Source: Undaria pinnatifida (Eukaryota; Sar; Phaeophyceae; Laminariales; Alariaceae). From it: a stretch of DNA of 64,000 nt. Position 1 is the stretch's first letter; each line of letters begins with the position of its first letter. A program made the position numbers and the translations under genes. Location of the stretch: assembly GCA_012845835.1 (NCBI GenBank), contig JABAKD010000006.1:6750318-6814317 (forward strand). The letters run 5' to 3'. The notes beneath the pieces are model-generated. The model saw only the letters and a program-made list of their open reading frames with translations, was not told where the DNA came from and did no database searches. Shown here piece by piece: positions 20,150 through 30,135 of the stretch.

Positions 20150-20810
20150 GGCATCGTTTGCCATAGCGATCGACTTTGTCATGTACAGCACCAGTACGTT
20201 CATCTGAACGCGATATATAGCAGCAACATCATGGGGGCATGTGAAGGGGGGGGAGGGGGGGGGTAACATCGGATTATGGGGGAACAGGGGGGGGGGGAGA
20301 GAATGGAGGGGGGTCGTAGACCGTCTACATCGTCGGTCGCGGTCATGGACTCTGTCATGTACAGCACCGTTAAATCAATCTGAACGCCGTATCAGCAGCA
20401 TCAGAGGGCTTGAAGGACTTAATGAATAGCGGGGAGGATGGAGGATGGAGGGTGGGGGAAGGGGGAAGGGGGCGGGGGGAGAAAAGCATTGTTGGTCTCG
20501 GCCATGACTTTGTCGAGGACAGCATCATTGCATCTATCTAAACGAGGCAGACACAGCGACCACATCACAGCGAGTTTCGTGGCATTTGGGGGGTGGGGGT
20601 GGGGGGCAAGGGTGTAGGCATTGCAATGCATGGGTATGGTATGTAAAATCATAAACCCTCGCATTCCTGCAATGCCGGGACGGAGGAACGTCGGGTTTTC
20701 ACCGACTAGGTTGGGGGGGATGGGGAAGGGCGTGGGTGGTCCCAGTCGTCCACTCTGTCGTGTGCAGCAACATTGCATCAATCTGAAGACGATAGCAGCT
20801 GCGACCAACA
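20150..20810 (-). pseudogene. Tandem array of four echoes of exon 5 (5' edge)
   Basis: Minus-strand copies start at CAG or TAG acceptors near 20200, 20378, 20556 and 20796 and read MNVLVLYMTKSIAMANDA, IDLTVLYMTESMTATDDVDG, IDAMMLSSTKSWPRP and IDAMLLHTTEWTTGT, against IDVMVLYTTKSKSGTDDLDG in the real exon. Each keeps only the first 40-70 coding bases, then a C-rich (plus: G-rich) spacer. Units are about 175-240 bp. A fifth, weaker copy (SAVVFSTKSVVS) lies near 21180-21220. Confidence 0.9.
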
Positions 20811-21225
20811 TCAGAGTGGGTCGGGGAATGTTGGGAGGGAGGAAGGGGGGGGGCGGGGAGGGGGAGGGGGGAGGACGGGGCGAAGAGGAAGGGCGGGGGC
20901 ACGGGGGAGGGGGGGGAGGGGGGGGGGGGGGTTGACCAGGTTTCACGTGCGCCATGGTATGCGTTTTTGGAGAGCGTCGAAAAGGCCATTGCTTCTCCTG
21001 TGGCGCTCCCACGGTTTGGGTTTTCCCGTTTTGGATACGCATCACGGCTTTCTGCGTTATTAGATTCTGAAGAGGCTAACCCTTTGGAGGTTTCGTAGCG
21101 AAAACCATTGAAGAACGATGAGTAACGATTATGGGCTCGGCCACTCGAAATAGCTTGGATGACATGATTGACGCGTTCAACCATGGAGACGACACTTTTT
21201 GTCGAAAATACCACAGCACTTTTCA

Positions 21226-21470
21226 CGGGTCATGCATGATCCGGCCCGCGTGCCCGGTTCAAAAGCTCGCGGATTGAGTCGAGTCGGGTCGGGTCGGGTC
21301 GGGTCGGGTCGGGTCGGGTCGGGTCGGGTCGGGTCGGGTCGGGTCGGGTCGGGTCGGGTCGGGTCGGGTCGGGTCAGGAGGTTTTCACGTCTCACGGGTC
21401 GGGTCGAGTCGGGTCGGGTCACTCGGTGTCCAACCCAACCCGCGAGACGCGATCCGACCCGTGAAAAAAA
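21226..21470. repeat. GGGTC array inside a small inverted-end element
   Basis: About 20 GGGTC units (21280-21375) sit between 'ttttcacgggtc' at 21226 and its inverse 'gacccgtgaaaa' at about 21457-21468, with 'ggcccgcg' and 'acccgcgaga' inside the ends. The flanks of the 7733-8350 array carry similar 'cgcgggtcgggtc' and 'gcccgcgagatttgaaaagc' sequence, and 38505-38560 holds an isolated end. This suggests a mobile element whose pentanucleotide core expanded. Confidence 0.6.
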
Positions 21471-21539
21471 AGTACTTTCTGGGTGACTGCTTAACCTAAA
21501 ATCTTCGGGAATGGTGTCGTTCTTGTTTCGCTTGGTATG

Positions 21540-21566
21540 GATTTTTTTTATATATATATATATATA
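21540..21566 (+). repeat. (TA)n microsatellite
   Basis: Short TA run after a T-run, ending in TATATGTACC. Confidence 0.8.
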
Positions 21567-21699
21567 TGTACCTAGGTTGCACTTTTAGTTTACTCAAAGT
21601 ATCGTTTTTTTTTTATTGTTTTGTGAGGTCAAGAGCTCCACACGTGAGGAGCCTCATACCAAGGCTTCGGTACCGAGAGCTTACTGTTTTCCACCACCA

Positions 21700-21900
21700 G
21701 GGGTCAGAGCCACTCGCACGAGTAAACTCTAGTACCTCACCGGCAAAAACAAGTCTAGGCGGTTGTGCTTGGCGCAGCGTAGCGCTAACCATTCCATTGT
21801 GGATTCAGTTTTCGCTAAATTAAAACGTCACGAAAGCTTAAGCGTTGAAGGAATAGAGGGGTCGCTCACGCGAGCAACCCCGAGCCACACAGCAAAAAAA
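21700..21900. repeat. Reversed, diverged copy of the CTCGCGCGAG-end repeat
   Basis: Runs from 'gagccactcgcacgagtaaa' to 'ggggtcgctcacgcgagcaa', with 'ttggcgcagcgtagcgctaacc' inside as the reverse of 'ggtaagctacgctgcgcca' at 6990. Confidence 0.5.
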
Positions 21901-21949
21901 AACAGGCCCCAAAAGTGACCCCCCCCCAACACACTTAGGCTATGAGGCT

Positions 21950-22175
21950 ATGAGTAGGCGCAAGGTTGCCGAAGTCCGTCTTACGAGCGGTTCTCGGAAG
22001 GATGCGGTTCACCCTTCATGCGACTCGCCGAACACCTCACGGCGCCTCGCGCTTGGCGCAAGCAATGTCTGCCTGGTTGGTGAAAACCCGACATGCTCCG
22101 TCCCGGCATATCAGGGATGCGAGGGTCTGCGGTCATACGACTATGGCCTTACACAAACTGAGTACAACCCCCCCA
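21950..22175 (+). repeat. SINE-like repeat, opposite orientation
   Basis: Reads in the family's own 5' to 3' sense on plus: 'gaagtccgtcttacgagcgg', 'tcatgcgactcgccgaacac', 'tgtctgcctggttggtgaaa', 'catgctccgtcccggcatat', then 'aaactgagtaca' and a C-run. The C-run is downstream of the tail here, as expected if it belongs to the element's 3' end. Confidence 0.7.
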
Positions 22176-22359
22176 CCCGGCCTTGGTCCACCGATGAACA
22201 AAGAAAGCCATGGCCTAGGTGTTCCAAGCAAGTAGCATGTGTATACTGGGGAAGGGGGCGTATCCGAAGCGCGCCACCGGGAGATAGAAGTACGAGACGG
22301 TTCGCAGCACGGCGATACGTACTCGTACAGGCCGCACAACCGTTTCTATGCGGGTGACG

Positions 22360-22700
22360 GCGCACGCTAGGGTAGAGAGGTCCTCACGAGAGTCATCCCG
22401 CGCTGCTAGGGGCGCGTGCAGCAGAGAGTTTCTGAGCTCCCTACACGAGGAGAGAGAGAGAGAGAGCTCAGTATCTCACCCCGAAGCATGCCTTCGGAGG
22501 GCATGCATATATCGCGCAATCCGACAAGAAACTTCTACGCGCTAGTCCTAAAACAAACACATACTCGAAAAAGCATCAGACTAACCGGTGGAGGTCCTCG
22601 CTCGAGTGGAGCTCAACCGGCCGGAAACGCTGGGCCCTAAAATGTATAACCCCTGCCGTGGGATGACTCCCATACCGTAGGTTACATGCCAGGGTATGGG
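22360..22700. repeat. Dispersed 'gaggagctca' repeat
   Basis: Contains 'tctgagctccctacacgagg', 'cttcggagggcatgca', 'acgcgctagtcctaaaacaa' and 'cgctcgagtggagctcaacc'. The same order recurs at 29150-29480, 33530-33730 and 34080-34660. About 300-450 bp, noncoding, borders unclear. Confidence 0.5.
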
Positions 22701-23298
22701 GTTGCACCCTCTCTTTTTGGTCTTAAGGTTGCTCACCCAAGACCTTGTTCCGAGAAAAACGTGAAAAACACAACCAACCAGCTAAGCAATCGCATGGCCT
22801 AGGCATTAAAACAACCAACGTCAAGTCACTAAAAGTACTCCAGGCGATGTCGGTGGTAGTTGTCGCTTAGTTTGGGTCCCGCTACGGTCAGAAAAAGAAA
22901 GAAAAAAAAAAAAACGGCCAAACAGCGCTAGCCTTATCGTGGCACACGGTCTTTTTGGTATGATTGTTAAAACTATCATTGTTCCCCTCCGATAATATAG
23001 CGCTGGTCGATGTCGGTCTGATATAAATCGAATATCCTTCCTCCATGCAGTACCATCTCTCCTATGACCCTCTGCCAACCATTTCCCCATTTCCTTTCCC
23101 CACTTATTTTCATTATAGCTACTACCGATATATTTTGTATCCTAATGCTCATCAACAGCCCATCCCCGGGTCATAGGCCGCGGCCCTCATTGTTCATCGT
23201 TTTTTTGTTTTTGTTAGACTTGGGTCTCCTAACAGGAGTCACGTGCAGCAGGCGTGATCAAGGAGTGATCCGCGATGACCCGAGCTCTCCGACAGCTA

Positions 23299-24240
23299 CA
23301 GCGCTGGTCCCCCCGCAATGCCGACAACGGCACTATACAGGAAGTAGGCACTGTTGAATCGGTACCACAGGGGTACCCCTACTGTAATGGGAGGGAAATA
23401 AATGTGTGGTATAGTAGGTTCCCGTCGTGCCAAGCGATTTTACCGGCATTATACCGGAACAGCGCTGGTCCCCCCGCAATGCCGACAACGGCACTATACA
23501 GGAAGTAGGCACTATTGAATCGGTGCCATAGGGGTACCCCTACTGTAATGGGAGGGAAATAAATGTGTGGTATAGTAGGTTCCCGTCGTGCCAAGCGATT
23601 TCACCGGCATTATACCGGAATTAGGCACTATTGAATCGGCACAATAGGGGTGCCCCTACTGTAATGGGAGGGAAATGTGTGGTATAGCAAGTTCCCGTCG
23701 TGCCAAGTGATTTCACCGGCGCTGCACCGGAAATAGGCACTATTCAAACGGCACTACACCGGAAATAGACTTTCAACAGGCACTATAACGGAATAGGTAA
23801 TATTCAACCGGCACCATACAGGAAATAAACACTATTTAACCGACACTATATAGGAAATATACACTATTCAATCGGCACAACAGGGGTACCCCAACTGCAA
23901 TGGGAAGGAAATGGTAGGTTCCCGTCGTGCCAAGCGATTTCACCGGCACTATACCGGAATAGGCACTATTCAATCGGCACTATAGGGGTACCCCTACTGT
24001 AATGGGGGAAAATGTGTAGTATGAGGTTCCCGTCGTGGCAAGCGATCTAACCAGCATTGTACAAGAAGCAGGCACAGTTGAATCGGCACATCAGGGGTAC
24101 TCCTACTGTCACGGGAGGGAAACATGTGGTACATAGCAGGTTCCCGTCGTGCCAATCGATCTAACCGGCACCATACCAGAATCAGGGACTCTCCAATCGG
24201 AACAACAGGAGTGCTCCAACTGCAATAGAAAGGAAAAGAG
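23299..24240 (+). repeat. Satellite-like tandem array, 161-bp unit decaying rightward
   Basis: The first two units (23299 and 23460) are almost identical over 161 bp: 'cgctggtccccccgcaatgc', 'ggcactatacaggaagtagg', 'ggggtacccctactgtaatg' and 'ggttcccgtcgtgccaagcg'. Four or so further units to 24240 are increasingly diverged and of variable length. It lies in intron 4 of the protease gene. Confidence 0.85.
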
Positions 24241-24254
24241 TGGGAGCGATCAAT

Positions 24255-24400
24255 AAGCTCTCACCGTGGTTGATTGAAGGCACGAGGACACGGCCGAATG
24301 GGGCATGGCAACCTCCTCGCATCTACAAGCGACAGAGTCGATGCTCACTCGTCTCCTCGACGCCTTAACCATACCCTATCATTCCCCTATCATTGAAGGC
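24255..24400 (-). pseudogene. Echo of exon 4 (3' edge) with its donor
   Basis: Plus strand 'gggcatggcaacctcctcgc' and 'actcgtctcctcgac' match 'gggcatggcgacctcctcgg' and 'gaatctcctcgac' of exon 4. The minus-strand end 'CAATCAACCACG' is followed by a GTGAGA donor, as in the real exon. Stops interrupt it. It lies about 1.1 kb downstream of exon 4 in the intron. Confidence 0.75.
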
Positions 24401-24604
24401 GTGCCGCAACGTAGAAGTGGCGTTTTTGTTTTGAAAAAAAATGTTTTGCTGAATGACGGGGACCCTCATCGCATATTCGCCGGAACGCTGATTTTTTTTA
24501 TACCTAGGCCATGTCATGAGTCTGTTCATCGAGTTTCGCTTTCGGTTTATCCGCCCATAAATACCTTACTTTTTTGCCTTAGAAAGCAAACAGAACTCTT
24601 CAAG

Positions 24605-24910
24605 TGAGGAGCCTCATAAAAAGAAAGGGTGTACCTCTACCGCAGCATGTGCCACCCATCGCCAAAAAAAGGTGTACCTCTGAGGACATAATATCGCGCT
24701 CTTTAAATCAGGAGCCTCATGAAAAGAACTGTTGTGCCTCCACCGTAGCATGTACCACCCATTGCCAAAAAAAGGTGTACCTCTGAGGACATAATATATC
24801 CCTCTTCAAGTCAGGAGCCTCGATGCCAAGAAATGATGTACCTCTACCGTAGCATGTGCCACCCATTGCCAAAAAAAAGGTGTACCTCTGAGTACATAAT
24901 ATAGACACAC
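24605..24910 (+). repeat. Three tandem units of about 105 bp made of MITE-B ends
   Basis: Each unit has 'aggagcctca', 'gtacctctaccgtagcatgt', 'gccacccattgccaaaaaaa' and 'ggtgtacctctgaggacata'. Both arms of the MITE-B terminal motif occur in each unit. A fourth partial unit follows at 25028-25070. Confidence 0.75.
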
Positions 24911-25022
24911 AACCCGTAATACGCGCGATCGGAGTATCACACACAGCTTGCAAAGATGAGTTTCGACAAAATCTTCGATCTCACAGCTGGAGTGTATTTT
25001 AATTTTTATAATAATATAGAGC
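24903..25022 (+). repeat. ATG-peptide repeat (dispersed, conserved start codon)
   Basis: 'cgcgatcggagtatcacaca', 'agcttgcaaagatgagtttc' and 'cttcgatctcacagctggag', encoding MSFDKIFDLTAGVYFNFYN from 24956. Other copies: about 36225-36345, 36630-36735, 54440-54530 (minus), 59720-59840, 63235-63300 and 63365-63475 (minus), with looser relatives at 6590-6725, 41430-41520 and 49460-49545. The start codon and the 'DLTAGV' / 'KLTADV' peptide are kept more than the rest. Function unknown. Confidence 0.6.
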
Positions 25023-25279
25023 TCTCCAAGTCAGGAGCCTCGATGCCCAAAAAAGGTGTACCTCCACCGTATAATTTGATGAAAATATCTTCTCAAAAAA
25101 TGGTTGTATTCATCGGGCGAGATGAGGCCCTCTCGTCGTGGTCGGGAGACTGGACGATACGTTCGCTGAGCATGGTTTCCTATTACTATCTGTTGCCATC
25201 CAACAATGTCCAAGCATGGTCGTCAGCGCAGATTCATTCACAACAATCCCCTGAAGGAAAAAGACATTAATGGAACCCC

Positions 25280-25425
25280 CCTCCACAAAAACGCTTGGTG
25301 CAAGCAATGCCTGCCTGGTTGGTGAAAACCCGACTTGCTCCGTCCCGGAATGGTAGAGATGCGACGGCCAATGGTCCTACGACTACGGTCATGCACAAAC
25401 CGCGTACACCCCCCCCCCCAAAAAA
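25280..25425 (+). repeat. SINE-like repeat, 3' part, plus orientation
   Basis: 'tgcctgcctggttggtgaaa', 'ttgctccgtcccggaatg', 'actacggtcatgcacaaacc', 'gcgtacaccccccccc'. Truncated 5'. Confidence 0.65.
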
Positions 25426-25501
25426 AAAAGCCAAAGTTTTTTAGGGGAAAACCATGGGGAAGAAAGTTCGATGGATCAATCGGTTTCATTTAGGAGCTCA
25501 C

Positions 25502-25618
25502 GGTGGTCGACGACTGGAGGATACGGCCGCTGGGCATGGCGACCTCCTCGGAGCTGATGCGACGGAGCCCTTGCCCGTGAATCTCCTCGACATCGTTCGG
25601 GCCAGCGTGAAGGTATCT
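25502..25618 (-). CDS. Protease gene, exon 4: probable end of propeptide
   Basis: Acceptor CCGCAG at 25624-25619, donor GTGAGC at 25501, 117 bases, phase 0 both sides. The frame that fits exon 5 reads RYLHAGPNDVEEIHGQGLRR then ISSEEVAMPSGRILQSSTT, giving ILQSSTT|IDVMVLY at the junction. A basic-then-Ser/Thr stretch just before the catalytic IDVMVLY strand is where the propeptide would be cut. Other frames are also open, so the reading rests on phase and context. An echo of its 3' edge (24255-24400) supports it as a true exon. Confidence 0.6.
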
Positions 25619-26029
25619 CTGCGGCACAATTTAACGGTGACAACAAAAGAACATGGCAAAATTGCACCATTATTCCTTACTCTGCAGCTAAAATGGTGCA
25701 AGGAGTGGTGAAATCTCACTCCCCGGGGCGATATTTTTGTTTTTTGTCGTGTTTTTTCTTTTCTCAGCCCATCAACTATCTTCGCATTTTTTTTCTCCTT
25801 CTCCCTCCCTAGACGTAACACAGATCAGGGGTCAATAAGCAGGCTCTTCCCCCCCCCCCCTCCCCACTGCGGTTCGCGCGTTCTTTTCTTGTCGCGAGAA
25901 TCATTCGTCACTTTTTTCGTCGGCAAAATAGTCCAAACCCACGACACACACACAACAACCAGGTTATTCCCCGTTTTTCTTACGAAACCCTTTTGGTTCT
26001 GACTATTAATAGTATATGCCTCCGAGTCG

Positions 26030-26300
26030 TTCTACGATAGCCCCCCCCCAGCGTTTCTTCAACGAAATCGCCGGTTTCAAAACCAACTCCTCCCGGTCGC
26101 ATCTATCTGTTGAAAGACGGTGTGTGTCCCTCGACACCCTCCCCGACGTCGTCGATCGTGAGACCTTTGCACACAAGAAAATGTATGGATGCTTTTTTTT
26201 TCTCAGCAGTATCCTCCCTTGTGTCGAGCAGCCATGAAACGTTCGTCGAAGAAAATCGCTGTTCTTTTGGGGGGAGCTACCGTAGAATCAGTCCTCCGTC
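26030..26300 (+). repeat. Dispersed repeat (copy of 10550-10825)
   Basis: 'aacgaaatcgccggtttcaa', 'ggtgtgtgtccctcgacacc', 'agacctttgcacacaag', 'atgaaacgttcgt' and a G-run match 10575-10800 over about 250 bp. Confidence 0.65.
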
Positions 26301-26830
26301 ATGATTCAGGACACCGATTCAGGACACCAATTCATGACTACCTTCAGGGGAGACTAACAGCATGCGAAGTACTGCTATGTTTCTTGACCCCTGACAACAT
26401 AGCGTGCTACTGCTGTGGATGCCCTTCCGGTACAACTCGAACATCCTTCCATAAAACAGTACACCTAGTGGTGTCTATGACCTTCTGTCAAAAAATTCCA
26501 CATGCCCTTTCCCGACATCTTCTCAGTGTATCTACTACTTCCTTTCCCTACATCTATCTGCTCATTTTTAGCTATTAGTCGACCCTAATCCTCATCACAA
26601 TTCCCAGCCTAGGCCATTGGCCGCAGTCCTCCTGCTTCTATTTATCAAAACAGCATGCTGGGTTTCCAACTGATTTTTTTGAACCGCCAAAATTTATGGG
26701 GGTGTTAGGGTGTTGGATGCACCACAATAGGGATTTTTCGATGTCATTCGAAGCCAGTAAGAAGGTACCTTGGCGGTAGCGCAACTACCCCTGGGCGATA
26801 GAACCTTGAAAATCTATAGAAAAAAGCTAT
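26300..26830. other. Stretch without recognisable gene
   Basis: Unique-looking intronic DNA with short open frames on plus. No splice-bounded exon with conserved motifs was recognised. Confidence 0.35.
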
Positions 26831-26834
26831 TTAC

Positions 26835-26943
26835 GGGGGACCCTAGTAAATAGCACCTACGGTGGACACAAAAATCTGTATATCCATCAAATTTTACTAA
26901 CAATATTTGGTCCTATTTACTATCGTCCTCCGTAAATAACACC
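26835..26943. mobile_element. MITE-E: 105-bp palindromic element
   Basis: Left end 'tacgggggaccctagtaaat', right end its inverse 'atttactatcgtcctccgta'. Near-identical to 34045-34143 and 41634-41747. The ends may be flanked by a TA duplication, as in Tc1/mariner-type MITEs. Confidence 0.8.
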
Positions 26944-27079
26944 ACCATATACTGAATATTTTGCTGACATCTACCTGGAACTTCCGTCCGAAAAACATGA
27001 GGTTGTCTGCCCGACAGCACATCAAATGTGCGTATTGATCATCTATCCTGTCAGGTATCTTATTAATATTAAATTTACT

Positions 27080-27370
27080 TTTTTAGCCGCCCGACAAAAT
27101 GTGCAGTACGATCTTCCAAGAACCGTTCGTGAGACGGACTTCGGCACCTTGTGCCTACTCTTTTGCTTATGGATGGCAGTGCCAATGAGTTACTTTGTGT
27201 TCTGGTGTGGCCACTCCGGAGGCGGCCATGTGTATTACTATGCAACTGTCTCTCGTGGGTGCCTTATCATATTCACACTACGTGATGCGGTCATTCCCCT
27301 TGTGCGGAGTTAGGGTTCTCCACCCCGCGCAATGTGATCTAACTCGATGACCATCACGGTGACCGCCAAA
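27080..27370 (-). repeat. SINE-like repeat, distal part only
   Basis: 'aagaaccgttcgtgagacgg', 'gtgttctggtgtggccactc', 'tgcggagttagggttctcca' and 'gatctaactcgatgaccatc' match 19670-19910. The LINE-like tail is missing. Confidence 0.65.
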
Positions 27371-27399
27371 AAAACACTACGGTGGGGGCGTCGTTTTTA

Positions 27400-27830
27400 G
27401 GGCCTATTTTTTCAGGGGCTCATAACCTACTGCTCTGCTTTTAAAATTCAACCTTTGGGGTGATTTTCGGTTTTTCACACTCTTCTTGGGCTCTCGCGAG
27501 GGGGCATATGCTACGGCAAGGAGTGGTGCACAAATGTTTTTTCCCTGTAAGGGTCTTGGCTTGAGGCGTTTTTTCCTGCTGAGGGTGGCCGCTTCAGGAG
27601 CTTTATCCCCCACCCAAAAAACTGAGTTAGAGGGAAAACTGAAATTCCAACCCGATGAACAAAGACATGTCAGAGGTGTGCAAACATTGTACAGTATCAG
27701 CATATTTCAAAGCAAGAACGACATTATTCAGACGATTTGGGGTTAAGGAGCCGCCGTGATTCAGAAATTTTTTTAGCCCAAAAATGGTATACCTTTGTCT
27801 CGGCACCCATCATGGGCTACCCTGCCTGTC
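27400..27830 (+). repeat. Diverged MITE-B relative
   Basis: 'ggggttaaggagccgccgtg', 'ttcagaaatttttttagccc' and 'aaaaatggtatacctttgtc' match the right arm of MITE-B. The left part (27400-27650) is long and diverged, with poly-T/A inner edges. Confidence 0.4.
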
Positions 27831-28653
27831 CTGCATTTGGGGTTTTTGATGTTTTTCGGTTTCACGACAATGGGGATACCCCCCCACCGCAGCCTTGGTC
27901 CATAGAGGGAGGGACCACTTTTGTGCTTGAATTTTACTCTAGCCAGTTTAGGCCACTCTGCGCGAGTGGCTCAGCACAGTGGAGGTCCCCCAACAAGGCG
28001 GTCTGAGCACGGCGGTATCCCGATATAAGGCGGTCAAAATCGCGCGGCGCAACCGGGGAATTGCACCTGATAACCTGGAGTGAATAAGGCCGCTGCCCCC
28101 CATGAAGGCGGTCATGTTGCTCTGGTACACCACCGGCTTGCTGGGGGATCCCCCCCTCCTGCTTCTCTCTAAAAAAAATGCTCTACAAACGTTTTGTTGC
28201 CGCGAGCATAAGATGCAATTCCGTCGTGAGGCAAGATTTCGAACACGGAAAACAAACATTGATACAAGGAAGCCATTCGCGTGAATGGTTCCGAGCCGCT
28301 ACAGAACGAGGTGCAATCGATTAAGAAGTGACTCCCACCTGCCGTAAATCATCGTCACGATAGGATTGTGTTTGCTTGCAGACAGCATGTGCAACCAGAC
28401 CTATTGTTGCTGATCGCGTCGAGTCAACTCTAGAATAAAATGGCTTTACGGCAGGATTCGCAGCTCAATATATCATGATTTAGTACGGTAGGTTCGCTGT
28501 TTCTAAACTCTGAAGTGGCATTTGGGGTTATACGGTCTGGGGCCTGACACGTACTAAGGTGGTCGACATGCAGCGATCGTTTTTCTTTCGCATCTGTATC
28601 ACATGCAAACAAAACCCCCAAAAACAATGTCATTAAATGCCGCCTGCGCTCAC

Positions 28654-28782
28654 GTGAAGCAGGCGGAGATCGTCGTCCTGCGCCAGCAGATCAGGGTCGC
28701 TGCTGCGCGAAACCGCAACCCCTTCCTCCACCTCCATCGCGAGGCTCCGCGCAACCTTCAACCTCCTCCCCGGGTCGCCCTT
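28654..28782 (-). CDS. Protease gene, exon 3 candidate: propeptide
   Basis: A pyrimidine-rich run (28795-28835, minus sense) precedes an AAAG acceptor at 28786-28783; donor GTGAGC at 28653. The 129 bases read KGDPGRRLKVARSLAMEVEE, then GVAVSRSSDP and DLLAQDDDLRLLH, phase 0 both sides, which fits the exons placed before and after. GC-rich coding-like composition stands out against its AT-rich flanks. No family match is recognised for propeptides, so assignment to this gene is inference. Confidence 0.45.
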
Positions 28783-28857
28783 CTTTCCGCGACGACACGG
28801 CGGAGGAAAAAGAGAAACAACGGCGAAGAAAGCCACAAAGAAAGCAGCACCAACGAG

Positions 28858-28955
28858 TTAACCCCTTTAGAGCCCCAAATTCCCCCTCTACTAGTTCGAA
28901 GTCGTTTGTCCCCCAAAAAACGGGGTTTCCAGCTGTGAAGGCGTTAAGCGTGCAG
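28858..28955 (+). repeat. Short dispersed repeat ('agccccaaa...ggcgttaag')
   Basis: Same block as 5336-5432 and 61855-61942: 'agagccccaaattccccctc', 'ggggtttccagctgtgaagg', 'cgttaagcgtgc'. Confidence 0.6.
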
Positions 28956-29149
28956 GGTGTTGCTTTCAAAGATAGCTTCGGGCGGAGGTATAGAGCTTCC
29001 CGCAAGTGGGAAGCCTCAGAACACAAACAAATACGGAGCGCTCGCTACCTTAGAAGCATGCGTTTTATCGTCGGCGCCTCGCTTTTTTTGCCTGTGCCTT
29101 TAAATTTTTCTAAAAAAAAACGTTTTTTGGGGTGGGCTGGTAAAAGAGC

Positions 29150-29480
29150 CCCCTCAAGCGAGGATAGCCTTGTAGAGGCATCCCATGGTGTAGGGGTGCA
29201 GCCTTTTTTTTAGAATTTTCTGAGCTCCTGACATGAGGAGCTCGACATCATCACCCCCGAAACATGACTTCGAGGGCATTCGTTTCTCGCAACCCCCGAC
29301 CAGCATTCCCCCCCCGCGCGCTCGTCTCAAAAACAAACACACTCGCAAAAATTATCGTGGTAACCGATAGTTCCACACCTGAGGAGCTCCACCGGTCAGG
29401 TACACCTTTTTTTGGCTAAAAACAAACAAACTACGGTGGGACGCCTCCTTGGAAAAACTGCATACGCCTTCACCTTAGCA
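29150..29480. repeat. Dispersed 'gaggagctca' repeat
   Basis: 'cctcaagcgaggatagcctt', 'tctgagctcctgacatgagg', 'catgacttcgagggcattcg', 'aaaacaaacacactcgcaaa', 'ttccacacctgaggagctcc'. Matches 33530-33730, 34080-34660 and 22360-22700 in order. Confidence 0.55.
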
Positions 29481-29744
29481 TGCATTGCAAGTCTCTTAGA
29501 AACGCCATCGCCTGGTGCTCTCTGCTGGAGACTGCGTCTCGCCCAGGTGGGAGAGGGCGTAGCCTCGAAAGAGTTGGAGGTAGTGGTGGCGTCGTCATTG
29601 CCTGCTTCGACCGGGGACATGGAGATGGTGTGCGGCGCCCTATCGCACTCGTCCTCTCCTTCGCGGATAACCTGGTTTTGGATAGCCACAGGGGGGGCGG
29701 GTTAATAGAAAATTGAGGGGTGTGACATTTACCATGCATGGCCG

Positions 29745-30135
29745 TGGTCGGTCAGACCATAGACCCTCACACCCCCAGAGCGCCGGGACGGAGCACGTCG
29801 GGTGTGCGCAGAGGGGTGTGCTTTTTTCCCGCATGACCGTAGTCGTATGACCATTCACCCACGCACCACTGCAATACCGGAGGGGAGGAAGTGCTCATCA
29901 ATTATTTGTCGGGTGGGGGGGGGGGGGGGGAGGAAGCGCAGGGGGGACGGGAAACGCAGGGGCGGCGGGAAGCGCAGGGGAGAGGGAGGGGGGGGCGCAC
30001 TCATTTGTTGCTTGCCTTGGTCATTTGACCACTGACCACGCATCCCTCTAGAGATGGAACACTGTTCCTACTCCTAATAGAGACACCTCCAACACCTGGG
30101 CGCTCATTGTGTTGATTTTTTCCATATACCGGGTT
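29745..30135 (-). mobile_element. SINE-like tails next to a LINE 3' end
   Basis: 29745-29800 and 29815-29880 carry SINE-like tails ('atggccgtggtcggtcagac', 'catgaccgtagtcgtatgac'). After poly-G runs (29920-29995), 29997-30135 is a LINE tail ('gcactcatttgttgcttgcc', 'gacacctccaacacctgggc'). Three 3' ends in the same orientation, each next to G-runs. Confidence 0.6.

Noticed and set aside
25454-25711. Plus-strand exon reading GAHGGRRLEDTAAGHGDLL
   Set aside because: Plus splice sites exist, but the minus reading has matching phase with exon 5, a better context (SSTT before IDVM) and an echo that keeps the minus-strand donor.
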